From NCBI GenBank assembly GCA_034331105.1, contig JAXQGB010000014.1, positions 124,001 through 188,000 on the forward strand: 64,000 bases of DNA. Reading direction: 5' to 3'. Origin of the DNA: Caenicola sp034331105. GTDB taxonomy: Bacteria > Synergistota > Synergistia > Synergistales > Synergistaceae. A program made the translations under genes and the position numbers. The notes beneath the pieces are model-generated. The model was not told where the DNA came from, searched no databases, and was given only the letters and a program-made list of their open reading frames with translations. Within the stretch, counting starts at the first letter, position 1. Each line of letters begins with the position of its first letter. This document shows positions 8,730 to 17,339 of the stretch, piece after piece.

Positions 8730-9980
8730 TTATTTTAATTTGTTGATGATCGATTCAAGTGTCAGTTCTTCCTGAGTGCCTTCTTTGAGGTCCTTCAAAG
8801 TAATGATATTTTTGTCGAGCTCTTCGCGGCCGATTATGCAGGCATATTCTGCGAAGTTGCCGGCCGACTTCATCTGGCTTTTCATACTGCGTCCCATGTA
8901 GTCCATATCGGCAGAAATGCGGTTTTGCCTGAGTGTTCGGACAAGATTCATGATCTCCATCCTGACCTCGGGTTCCGCAGCAACAACATAGACCTTGTTG
9001 GCAGGCTCTTTTCCGAAGCTGCAGCCCTGTGCTTCCATTGTCAGTACGACTCTCTCTATGCCGGATGCAAATCCCACTCCCGGAACATGCGGTCCGCCTA
9101 TAGCCTCTGAAAGATTGTCATACCTTCCTCCGCCACAGACAGCGTTCTGTGAGCCGAGGTCTCCGGAAAGGATCTCATATGCCGTCTTGGTATAGTAATC
9201 GAGTCCTCTGACCAGCCTGTTGTCAATTTTCACAACTGCCCCGATACGGTCAAGGCCGTTCTTCAGCTGTTCGAAATGTTCTTTGCATTCGCCGCAAAGG
9301 TGCTCCATCACTGCGGGAGCGTTTTCAGTTATCTCTTTGCATATAGGACTTTTACAGTCAAGGATCCTGAGAGGGTTCCTGTCATAACGGCTCTTGCATG
9401 TGTCACAAAGCTCGTCGAATCTGGTTTTCAAGAAATCCTGCAGCGCCTTCCTGTAGACCGGACGGCACTTAGGACAGCCGACAGAGTTAAGCACGACCTG
9501 GAGATTCGAAAGGCCAAGTCGGCGATACAGTTCCATTGAAAAATCTATTACCTCAAGATCAACATAGGCATCCTGAGCTCCGAGAGCCTCGATATCAAGC
9601 TGTACAAACTGCCTGTAACGGCCCTTCTGCGGCCTTTCATAACGGAACATGGGACCTATCGACCAGAGTTTCGCGGGCTGACTGCCTTTATACATTTCAT
9701 TTTCCAGATACGAGCGGACCATTGACGCTGTAAGTTCAGGCCTTAATGTTATGCTCCTTCCGCCCTTGTCCTCAAAAGTGTACATCTCTTTTTCTACAAC
9801 ATCGGTCGTTTCTCCAACGCCTCTGCAAAAAAGCTCTGTATGTTCAAATATGGGAAGATGGATCTCCTTGTAACCGTAATCATCCGCCACATTACGGCAA
9901 ATGCCTGTTACATAAGCCCATTTCCATGATTCGTCGCCAAGTATGTCTCTAGTTCCGCGCGGTGCCCTGATGATGTCCAC
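8730..9980 (-). CDS. hisS: Histidine--tRNA ligase
   Basis: Charges tRNA-His with histidine. 416 residues, usual for the bacterial enzyme. Class II motif 2 is in FRYERPQKGRYRQFVQLD, the histidine-specific loop is LVRGLDYYTKTAYEIL, and motif 3 is ASGIERVVLT; the C-terminal anticodon domain begins near residue 325. Translation starts at a GTG (9980) with GGAGG eight bases upstream. First gene of the hisS-aspS unit and divergent from the L,D-transpeptidase gene. Confidence 0.98.
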   Translation of the reverse strand: MDIIRAPRGTRDILGDESWKWAYVTGICRNVADDYGYKEIHLPIFEHTELFCRGVGETTDVVEKEMYTFEDKGGRSITLRPELTASMVRSYLENEMYKGSQPAKLWSIGPMFRYERPQKGRYRQFVQLDIEALGAQDAYVDLEVIDFSMELYRRLGLSNLQVVLNSVGCPKCRPVYRKALQDFLKTRFDELCDTCKSRYDRNPLRILDCKSPICKEITENAPAVMEHLCGECKEHFEQLKNGLDRIGAVVKIDNRLVRGLDYYTKTAYEILSGDLGSQNAVCGGGRYDNLSEAIGGPHVPGVGFASGIERVVLTMEAQGCSFGKEPANKVYVVAAEPEVRMEIMNLVRTLRQNRISADMDYMGRSMKSQMKSAGNFAEYACIIGREELDKNIITLKDLKEGTQEELTLESIINKLK

Positions 9981-10079
9981 AACAGCCGCCTCCTGATAAA
10001 AAATTTGTTTTCATTCTGTTCAAACTGTTATGATACTTCATTATGCACAAACCTTACAAGTAGCAAATTTCTCAAAGTT

Positions 10080-10088
10080 TGTTATAAT
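10080..10088 (+). promoter_or_regulatory. Extended -10 promoter for the L,D-transpeptidase gene
   Basis: TGTTATAAT (TG-N-TATAAT), a perfect extended -10 element 33 bases before the ATG. No good -35 box is seen at the right distance, which extended -10 promoters do not need. Confidence 0.55.
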
Positions 10089-10120
10089 TAACGTCGCATC
10101 ATTTATCAGGGAGTGTTTTT

Positions 10121-10666
10121 ATGAAAAAGTCGATCGCTCTTATTATGATCATTTTAATATTTATGGTTTATGCTGAGAAAAGCAGCGCTTCCCAGACATG
10201 GCAGCCAAAAGCCGGAGAAAACTGGATCGGTATAAATAAAGAGCAGCTGAGGCTGACTCTCTACAATGGCCGGGATCCTGTTAAAGCATGGCAGATATCC
10301 ATAGGCAAGGGAAAAGGCACTGAGAAAAAATCCCGTTTTGACCTCATCACACCTTCCGGTACATTCACCATATACCGTGTTGTGGAAGACGCGACCAAAC
10401 TCGTCTACGACCCTTCATGGTTCAACGAACCCGGAGAACCTGAGGCAGGAGTATACGGGTCAAAACTGATCTCTTTTTACAACAAGTGGCAGATAGCCAT
10501 ACATGGAACAAACAACCCCTCATCGATAGGAAAATGGGCCACACATGGCTGCATAAGGCTGAGGAACAGGGATATCGAGGAACTTGTAAAAAACGTAAAC
10601 CCCAAGATGAAACTGGTAATAGTTGAAAGAGATCCAAAGAATAAATTCTTTAAAGAGACTATTTGA
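10121..10666 (+). CDS. L,D-transpeptidase (YkuD domain), exported
   Basis: 181 residues. The N-terminus (KKSIALIMIILIFMVYA) is a signal peptide or membrane anchor, so the enzyme acts in the periplasm. The YkuD catalytic motif is complete: His128 in AIHGTNNPSS and Cys144 in ATHGCIRLRN. Such enzymes make 3-3 cross-links in peptidoglycan or attach proteins to it; which one applies is not visible. An extended -10 promoter and a GGGAG site precede the gene. The next gene follows after 59 bases on the same strand. Confidence 0.92.
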   Translation: MKKSIALIMIILIFMVYAEKSSASQTWQPKAGENWIGINKEQLRLTLYNGRDPVKAWQISIGKGKGTEKKSRFDLITPSGTFTIYRVVEDATKLVYDPSWFNEPGEPEAGVYGSKLISFYNKWQIAIHGTNNPSSIGKWATHGCIRLRNRDIEELVKNVNPKMKLVIVERDPKNKFFKETI

Positions 10667-10725
10667 CCTCAAAAAGATAAGCGTAACGAAACCACCAATA
10701 TTATAAATAAGGGGATGAGAATACT

Positions 10726-10956
10726 ATGAGCCGTGCATTTGTAAAAGAAGACGACGGTGAACGGGGAAATCTTATCTCCGACATCCAACACCGAGAATCT
10801 AAAGTTGAGTGGCTCAGGATCCAGGAAAAAAAACTGGATACTCTTCTGAATGACCCTAAATCAAAAAAAATCAAACCCGAAACACTTGAACGTTGGATAA
10901 TGGAGACAAGGGAAGACATCGAGAAAACAAGAAATGAACTGGGTTACCGGGACTGA
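10726..10956 (+). CDS. Small charged coiled-coil protein of unknown function
   Basis: 76 residues, highly charged, almost entirely predicted helix, with a heptad-like pattern from about residue 20 to 70 (RESKVEWLRIQEKKLDTLL and similar). There is no signal peptide or membrane segment. The first eight residues, MSRAFVKE, match the start of a set of short proteins that are sometimes annotated as GreA/GreB-related in other bacteria; the rest of the protein shows no Gre domain, so no function is assigned. An AAGGGG site precedes the ATG. It may be co-transcribed with the L,D-transpeptidase gene. Confidence 0.7.
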   Translation: MSRAFVKEDDGERGNLISDIQHRESKVEWLRIQEKKLDTLLNDPKSKKIKPETLERWIMETREDIEKTRNELGYRD

Positions 10957-11302
10957 AAACAGTTTATTGTCAGACCGGCTCAACTTATGCTTTTTCTTTT
11001 ACTGAAACTTTTCTGCCAATGATTGCGTTAATGGTCGATAACCTTTAAACTGGACGAACATTTTCTTATGCCACTACACGGAAGGGACGTGAGACAAAAA
11101 TTGAAAAAAAACACTGGTGTCTGGTGTAACAGACACGTGAACGCTTTCAGCAGACCTCTGGTAAGATCCTGCTTGTATCATTTATCCTCACAGCATAGCA
11201 GCGCAGTAGTTTTTTCCACTGCCTCCCCTATATATGGCAAACAACTTCGAATATGACCCCGGAAAGAAAACGGCAAGACAATTCTTTAAGGGGGCATAAA
11301 TT
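10957..11302. other. Non-coding interval upstream of the amino-acid ABC importer
   Basis: 346 bases without a supported gene. A hairpin of seven-base perfect arms GTGTCTG/CAGACAC (11117-11123 and 11130-11136) follows a run of eight A. On the minus strand this would read as a hairpin plus T-run, but no minus-strand gene ends there. It may be a terminator for antisense transcription or a leader structure of the ABC operon. A plus-strand ORF at 11068-11256 is not convincing. Confidence 0.4.
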
Positions 11303-12088
11303 GTGAATATAACCAACAAACCACTCATTGTAGTAGAAAATCTTTGTAAGGGCTTTGAGGATGGTGAAGTGCTGAAGAATGTCAGCTTCACTATTCGCGA
11401 GGGTGACCTGGCATCGATAATAGGTCCTTCCGGATGCGGGAAGTCGACCTTCCTTCGTTGTCTCAACTGCCTTGAACTCCTCGACTCAGGCTTGATCTCT
11501 ATCGCAGGCGTGACCATATCACGCAGACAGGGGCAGGTCCCTGATGAAAAAATGCTTGATATCGCTCATGAGATACGGAGCGAAGTGGGCATGGTCTTCC
11601 AAAGCTATAACCTGTTCCCGCACAAAACAATAATTGATAATATTATGCTCGCTCCAATGGTCGTAAAAAAACAGGGCAAAGACGAAGCATATGAATTGGC
11701 AATGAAGCTTCTGGATAAGGTCGGACTAAAAGGATTCGCCTCAAAGTACCCTTCGACCCTCTCTGGCGGCCAGAGCCAAAGGGCCGCCATCGCAAGGGCG
11801 CTGGCAATGAATCCCAGAGTCATGCTCTATGATGAACCGACATCCGCCCTTGATCCGGAGCTAGTCGGAGAAGTCCTTCAGGTCATGAAAGACCTCGATG
11901 CAGAAGGCATGACCCAGATAATCGTCACCCATGAAATGAAATTCGCAAGAGACGCGTCTGACTACATAATATTTATGGACAATGGCGAGATAGTTGAGTA
12001 CGACGACGGGGATATACTGTTCACGACGCCAAAAAGCGAACGGACAAAAGCTTTCCTCCGCCACTTCGTCAACACGGGGGTAGCGTAA
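11303..12088 (+). CDS. Polar amino-acid ABC transporter, ATP-binding protein
   Basis: 261 residues. Walker A IGPSGCGKSTFLRCL (about 40-54), Q-loop in VFQSYNLFPHKT, signature LSGGQSQRAAIARALA and Walker B VMLYDEPTSALD are intact, followed by the switch His in IVTHEMKFARD. It belongs to the GlnQ/HisP group that powers import of polar amino acids. Translation starts at GTG (11303) behind AAGGGGG. The next gene, three bases on, codes the cognate receptor-permease, so the pair should form a complete importer at the inner membrane. Confidence 0.95.
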   Translation: MNITNKPLIVVENLCKGFEDGEVLKNVSFTIREGDLASIIGPSGCGKSTFLRCLNCLELLDSGLISIAGVTISRRQGQVPDEKMLDIAHEIRSEVGMVFQSYNLFPHKTIIDNIMLAPMVVKKQGKDEAYELAMKLLDKVGLKGFASKYPSTLSGGQSQRAAIARALAMNPRVMLYDEPTSALDPELVGEVLQVMKDLDAEGMTQIIVTHEMKFARDASDYIIFMDNGEIVEYDDGDILFTTPKSERTKAFLRHFVNTGVA

Positions 12089-12090
12089 AG

Positions 12091-13647
12091 ATGAAAAAAT
12101 TAGCACTGTTGTTAGCGGTAATTATGCTGATAGTATCTTCTGCATGTGCACTTCAGGCAGAAGAAATGAAAGAGCTTACCTGGGGAGGAGATTCCGAAGG
12201 CGGCTTCCCTTACATGTTCCCAAATCCCAAAAACACAGATGAACTGATAGGTTTCGAGGTCGATATCGTGGACGCCCTTGCTGAACAGATGGGGCGTAAA
12301 CCTGTCTATGTGAACAATGCCTGGGAAAACCTGATACCCGGACTCAACAGAAAGCTTTACGATATTTCCATCAACGGCCTGGAAGTGACTCCCGAGCACA
12401 AAGAGGTAGTCAGCTTTTCAATACCTTATTACAAAACGTACCTTCAGCTTGCTGTCCGCAAAAACGACAATTCAATAAAGACACTTGAGGACTGCAAAGG
12501 TAAAAAAGTCGGGACTCTTAAGGAGAGTTTTGCGCAGGAACTGCTTGAAGAGGTCGGAGATATCGACATAAGGACATACAACGTCGAGGCTAACACTTAC
12601 GAAGACCTTGCTAACGGAAGGCTTGACGCCGCATTCTTTGACCATCCGATAGCCCTGTATTCAGCAGGCTTCAACCCTGAGATCAAGTTTGTCGGCCCTG
12701 AGGTAGGCGAACTTGAATATGCCATAGCTATCAGGTTGGAAGACAAAGAGCTGCTGACGGAAGTCAACAAGGCCCTTGTCGCCCTGCGTGATTCCGGCAA
12801 GCTTCGTGAGATATACGACAGATGGAATCTCTGGACACCAACAATGGCTGCAGAATTCAATGACTACAGCCCTTCGAAGATCGAGGCTTCAAGGTACAAC
12901 GAATGGGCTGAAGCACACAGGCCTGACCTTACATTTGCAAAACGCCTTGACCGCTATAAAGACGCCCTGCCCGCTTTTGGCCGTGCTGCGATCGTAACGA
13001 TGCAGGTATCCATCACTGCGATGATACTTGCGATCACACTTGGGCTTACGCTGGCTATAACAAGGGTCTTCGCCCCCAAATGGGTTGCCTCTATCGCCAC
13101 TCTTTACATTGAGGTAGTCCGTGGGACACCTGTATTGATCCAGCTGTTCTTTATCTTCTACGGACTCCCGAGCATTGGGGTCAAGTTCTCTCCCTTTTGG
13201 GCAGGCGCCATTGGCCTTGGGCTGAACTATGCGGCATATGAAGCTGAAATTTATCGTTCAGGACTGTTCGCGATCCCCAGGACACAATGGGAATCCGCTC
13301 TTGCTCTGGGCATGACAAGATGGCAGGCAATGAGGGAGGTCATCCTTCCCCAGGCAGTCCGTGTAGTTATCCCTCCGATAACGAACGACTTCATCTCGCT
13401 GCTCAAAGATTCATCGCTCGTGTCGATAATAACGATGGTCGACCTTACAAAGGCCTACGGACAGATATCAGCAACTTACTATGACTACTTCGGACCCGGC
13501 ATAATAGTTGCCATTATCTATCTGCTGCTGGGACTGCCTTTTGTAAGATTCGCCCGCTATACTGAAAAAAGGCTGGCGGCCGTGGACAAGGACGGGAAAT
13601 ACGGTCACAGGGAAAATATTTACCGCTCATCCACACGCTATATCTGA
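12091..13647 (+). CDS. Amino-acid ABC transporter: substrate-binding protein fused to permease
   Basis: 518 residues with two domains. A signal sequence (KKLALLLAVIMLIVSSACA) leads into a type-3 solute-binding domain (about 25-250: GFEVDIVDALAEQMG, GKKVGTLKES and similar). Then comes a His/Glu/Gln/Arg-type permease domain (about 300-500) with the EAA loop in SALALGMTRWQAMREVILPQ, where the ATPase docks. Two copies would make the homodimeric channel with the receptors tethered in the periplasm, as in GlnP-type systems. The binding pocket suggests a polar amino acid but does not fix which one. Follows its ATPase by two bases and is closed by a terminator. Confidence 0.93.
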   Translation: MKKLALLLAVIMLIVSSACALQAEEMKELTWGGDSEGGFPYMFPNPKNTDELIGFEVDIVDALAEQMGRKPVYVNNAWENLIPGLNRKLYDISINGLEVTPEHKEVVSFSIPYYKTYLQLAVRKNDNSIKTLEDCKGKKVGTLKESFAQELLEEVGDIDIRTYNVEANTYEDLANGRLDAAFFDHPIALYSAGFNPEIKFVGPEVGELEYAIAIRLEDKELLTEVNKALVALRDSGKLREIYDRWNLWTPTMAAEFNDYSPSKIEASRYNEWAEAHRPDLTFAKRLDRYKDALPAFGRAAIVTMQVSITAMILAITLGLTLAITRVFAPKWVASIATLYIEVVRGTPVLIQLFFIFYGLPSIGVKFSPFWAGAIGLGLNYAAYEAEIYRSGLFAIPRTQWESALALGMTRWQAMREVILPQAVRVVIPPITNDFISLLKDSSLVSIITMVDLTKAYGQISATYYDYFGPGIIVAIIYLLLGLPFVRFARYTEKRLAAVDKDGKYGHRENIYRSSTRYI

Positions 13648-13671
13648 TCCAACAACTTTTTTGAGAACGAT

Positions 13672-13711
13672 AACAGAGCCGGCACCTTAAAGGCCGGCTC
13701 TGTTTATTTCT
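13672..13711. terminator. Intrinsic terminator of the ABC importer operon
   Basis: Twelve-base perfect arms AACAGAGCCGGC (13672-13683) and its complement (13693-13704) with a nine-base loop, then TTTATTTCTGTTT. It also faces the recD2 end on the other strand. Confidence 0.9.
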
Positions 13712-13748
13712 GTTTCTGGCCCCTCAGACTAAACAAAAAAATATCGAC

Positions 13749-15986
13749 TCAGCCTTTCAGACAGTCTTTAAGTCTCCCCGCAAGCCTGGTGTATCTCTTT
13801 CGTGTCTTGTCGTTCTTCACCGCTATTGCAACAGCTTTTTTTGTTCCAACAAGCACGACAAGCTTTTTACCTCTTGTTATGCCTGTGTAAAGAAGGTTTC
13901 TCTGCAGCATCATGTAATGCTGCGTCATTATTGGTATGACTACCGCAGGATATTCTGATCCCTGTGATTTATGTATCGAAACAGCATAGGCATGGATAAG
14001 CTCATCCAACTCAGAAAAATCATATGAGACACGGCCGCTGTCCATTTCGACTGTTAATTTGCTCTCTTCACCGTCTATTCTGAGGACTGTCCCAATATCA
14101 CCGTTGTAAACATCCTTTTCGTAGTTGTTGCGTATCTGCATGACCTTGTCGCCTTCCTGAATGATCCTGCCCATCCTCTGGACCTTTGATCCATGTTGGA
14201 TATTAAGGACCTCCCTCAATTCTGAGTTTAGTCTTGTGGTCCCTACAGATCCCCTGTGCATAGGGGTAAGGACCTGGATATCCTTTACCGGGTCGAAACC
14301 GAACTTCTGGGGGATCCTAAGGGTCACAAGTTCTTTAATTATTTCAAGGGCTTTATCAGGGTCGTTTTGCTCAATAAAATAAAAATCACAGGAAGAATTG
14401 CCATTGCCTTTGTCATCAAAGCAGGGCATCTCTCCGCTGTTGATCCTGTGTGCATTGACCACTATCAAGCTCTCTTCACCCTGCCTGAAGATCTCTTTGA
14501 GGTGGACAACAGGGCACACACCTGAGTCGATTATGTCTTTAAGGACATTCCCGGGGCCCACTGACGGCAGCTGGTCTACATCACCTACAAACACAACAGA
14601 TGCGTCCTTCGGAATGGCTTTCAGGAGATGATGGAACAGTATCTGATCTATCATTGAAGCTTCGTCCACCACCAAAAGGTCACAGTCAAGGGTGTTTGTC
14701 TCGTTTTTCATGAAGTCTCCGCCGGACATCGAACTTCCTGTGTACTCAAGCATCCGATGGATCGTTTTTGCCTCATGCCCTGTCGCCTCGGTCATCCTTT
14801 TAGCCGCCCTGCCTGTAGGGGCAGCAAGCATTATGCGAAAGCCCCTTGCAGATCTGATCTTGATTATCGCCTTTATCAGGGTTGTTTTTCCGGTACCCGG
14901 ACCGCCTGTGATAACCATGACCTGTGAGCTCAGAGCTGTCTTCAGTGCCTCGGTCTGCTGTCCTGCAAAGTTGATGCCCAACTCCTGCTGGACCCAGGGT
15001 ATCACCACATCAGGAGAAGCATATTGTCCGTTGAATGGAGATGAGAGTATCCTGCATAGATTCTTTGCAGAGTGGACCTCCGCGTAATGGAAGGGAGGAA
15101 GGTAGACGGCGCAGTCATCTTTTCCTTCAATATCTGTATACCATTCGATAATAAGTTCCTGGTTGAGCCTGCCATCCTCTATACCTTTTTCTACCAGCTC
15201 AGGAGAGACTGAAAGGATCTCAGCTGCTGATGCTGTCAGCTCCTCTATCGGCACAAAGACATGCCCGTCCCTGGTCAGTTCATTTATAACGTGAAGCACC
15301 CCTGCTCTTATACGAAGAGGAGATTCTTTGCTGAATCCCATGCTGTAAGCTATCTTATCGGCAGTCATGAAACCTATGCCGAAAATATCGACAGCGAGCC
15401 TGTATGGATTTTCCTGGAGCACCTGGACCGAGGCGCTCCCATAATGTCGGAAGACTCTGAGTGCATAACCTGTGCCGATGCCGTAGCTCTGAAGGAAGAG
15501 CATTACTCCGCGCATCTCTCTCTGTTCGAGCCACGCTTCATGTATGGCTGCTGCCTTCTTCTCTCCTATACCTTCAATTTCAAGCAGCTTTTCTGGTTTG
15601 GTGTCCAGTATCTTAAACGCATCAGCCCCGAAGAGTGAGACGATCTTTTCGGCTATCGAAGGGCCTATCCCTTTTATCAGACCTGAACCAAGATACTTCT
15701 CTATCCCCTCGACTGAGGATGGTGCAAATGATCTGTATTCCACAATTTTGAATTGCGATCCAAATTTGGGATGGTCTGTCCAGAGACCTTTCATACTCAG
15801 CACTTCTCCTACTGCAGGAGAGGCAATCGTACCCACAGCAGTGACCAGGTCGGGATAACCCTTCACAGCTATGCGGAGAACAGCATAGCCGCTCTCCGCA
15901 TCACTGTATGTTATGCGTTCGATCTGACCGATAAGTTCTTTTATTTCCTTATCATCACCGGAGTACTGCGGTCCTTTGTATCCCAT
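13749..15986 (-). CDS. recD2: RecD2-type ATP-dependent DNA helicase
   Basis: 745 residues, the length of stand-alone RecD2 helicases (no RecBC partner needed). It has the N-terminal OB-like and helix-hairpin-helix region (KYLGSGLIKGIGPSIAEKIV; LLEIEGIGEKKAAAI), Walker A ITGGPGTGKTTLIKAI near 360, Walker B DLLVVDEASMIDQ, and the C-terminal UvrD-like segment YAVSIHKSQGSEYPAVVIP. It would unwind DNA 5' to 3' in repair or replication-stress tolerance. It starts five bases after the stop of the UPF0597 gene and so is the last gene of the pepA operon. Confidence 0.95.
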   Translation of the reverse strand: MGYKGPQYSGDDKEIKELIGQIERITYSDAESGYAVLRIAVKGYPDLVTAVGTIASPAVGEVLSMKGLWTDHPKFGSQFKIVEYRSFAPSSVEGIEKYLGSGLIKGIGPSIAEKIVSLFGADAFKILDTKPEKLLEIEGIGEKKAAAIHEAWLEQREMRGVMLFLQSYGIGTGYALRVFRHYGSASVQVLQENPYRLAVDIFGIGFMTADKIAYSMGFSKESPLRIRAGVLHVINELTRDGHVFVPIEELTASAAEILSVSPELVEKGIEDGRLNQELIIEWYTDIEGKDDCAVYLPPFHYAEVHSAKNLCRILSSPFNGQYASPDVVIPWVQQELGINFAGQQTEALKTALSSQVMVITGGPGTGKTTLIKAIIKIRSARGFRIMLAAPTGRAAKRMTEATGHEAKTIHRMLEYTGSSMSGGDFMKNETNTLDCDLLVVDEASMIDQILFHHLLKAIPKDASVVFVGDVDQLPSVGPGNVLKDIIDSGVCPVVHLKEIFRQGEESLIVVNAHRINSGEMPCFDDKGNGNSSCDFYFIEQNDPDKALEIIKELVTLRIPQKFGFDPVKDIQVLTPMHRGSVGTTRLNSELREVLNIQHGSKVQRMGRIIQEGDKVMQIRNNYEKDVYNGDIGTVLRIDGEESKLTVEMDSGRVSYDFSELDELIHAYAVSIHKSQGSEYPAVVIPIMTQHYMMLQRNLLYTGITRGKKLVVLVGTKKAVAIAVKNDKTRKRYTRLAGRLKDCLKG

Positions 15987-15991
15987 CTCCG

Positions 15992-17326
15992 TTAAAAATT
16001 CTCTGCTGAAGGACGGTGGCGTTGATCCAGTATCTCTATGATCACCCTGTCTACATTTTTCATCCCTTCACGGGTGACTTTTGCGACATTTTCGATCGTT
16101 TCTTCAATGGATGATCCGAAAACACCCTGCGGTATCCCCAGTTTTTGGCCTGCGACAGCCCACCTGGCCGCAAAATACGCCTCGGATGAGGCAGAACTGA
16201 CCTTAAGGGCACAGCTTTCCTTTGCCCCGTCACAAAGCATGCCTGCAAGGTTTGAAAGCAGCAGCTGCATTGCATCGGCCATCTGGTCCTCAGAACCGCC
16301 CATCAAGTAAGTCATGCCTGCTGCAGAACCTGCTCCGGCTGCTACAGAGCATCCGCAGACAACGGACATGCGTCCAAGGCGTCTTTTTACAAAGCTGGTT
16401 GATATGTGGCTGATGGCAAGTGCCTTCGCTATCTCATCGTCAGATTTTTTCAGGTGTTTGGCCAAAACCGCTATAGGAAGGATAGCAGTGATCCCATGGT
16501 TGCCGCTTCCGGCACTGCTCATTACAGGAAGGAGTATGCCCGACATCCTTGCATCCGCTGCCGCGGCAGTTATGCTTCTTATTTTCAGTGCTACATCTTC
16601 GCACTCTTCCAAAGCAAAAATATCCTTTAGGGTCCTTCCGAACCTGCTGCCCTGGACACATTCCCCACAGATCGAACATACATCACTGGGTTTGTATCCT
16701 CCTTCTGCTACTGCTATGTTCATTTCTATTCCGGAAAGGAGGAATTTCCTGTCTTCATCATCTATCTCATCAGCCATTTTAAGGGCTTCTGTAAATACCT
16801 GTGGAAAACCGTCGTCTTCAAAACCTATCGATGAGACCGAAGGGTCTGATCTGTCTTCCATTACGGTAACTCCGTCGACTACGACTTTTTCTATATGGTT
16901 ATAATTACCGCTGACCAGGCATACAGACTTATGCTCGGGTGTAAAGATAGAGGCCAGTACGTAGACTCCGCTCCTGTCAGGATCGCAGTAGATGGTCACC
17001 CTCTCGTCCCGGACCCATTTTTCAGCTTTTTCAACATCTTTAGTCGTGCTCTTCCTTAGAACTTCAAGGCCCAGGTCGGGATCTCCGCAGATAGCCCCCA
17101 TTGCCGCAGCCATTGCGTTGCCTCGTGCACCTCTGGTTCCCGGGATACCTACCGCCATACCATTTTTGTAAATGCTTCCGCTTACTGTGACCCTAACAGA
17201 CGCCACTTCTTCCCTTTCAGGCAGTTCCTTACATGCCCTGGCAACAGCAAGCGCTACTGCACCCGGATCCGTGCACCCCAGTGCCGGTCTGACCTCTTTT
17301 GCCAGGAAATCTTTGATCGTGAGCAT
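15992..17326 (-). CDS. UPF0597 / L-serine dehydratase alpha-like protein (L-cysteine desulfidase family)
   Basis: 444 residues from an ATG at 17326 with AGGAGG nine bases upstream; the frame extends 13 codons further but overlaps the preceding gene. Conserved ALGCTDPGAVALAVARA at the N-terminus, CSICGECVQG in the middle, and CGCSVAAGAGSAAGMTYLMGG near 320 provide cysteines expected to bind a 4Fe-4S cluster. Members of this family (YhaM/CyuA, CdsB) degrade L-cysteine to pyruvate, sulfide and ammonia. Its place after a peptidase and an amidohydrolase supports a role in amino-acid breakdown. Serine is a possible alternative substrate. Confidence 0.85.
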   Translation of the reverse strand: MLTIKDFLAKEVRPALGCTDPGAVALAVARACKELPEREEVASVRVTVSGSIYKNGMAVGIPGTRGARGNAMAAAMGAICGDPDLGLEVLRKSTTKDVEKAEKWVRDERVTIYCDPDRSGVYVLASIFTPEHKSVCLVSGNYNHIEKVVVDGVTVMEDRSDPSVSSIGFEDDGFPQVFTEALKMADEIDDEDRKFLLSGIEMNIAVAEGGYKPSDVCSICGECVQGSRFGRTLKDIFALEECEDVALKIRSITAAAADARMSGILLPVMSSAGSGNHGITAILPIAVLAKHLKKSDDEIAKALAISHISTSFVKRRLGRMSVVCGCSVAAGAGSAAGMTYLMGGSEDQMADAMQLLLSNLAGMLCDGAKESCALKVSSASSEAYFAARWAVAGQKLGIPQGVFGSSIEETIENVAKVTREGMKNVDRVIIEILDQRHRPSAENF

Positions 17327-17339
17327 GATTTGGTCCCTC

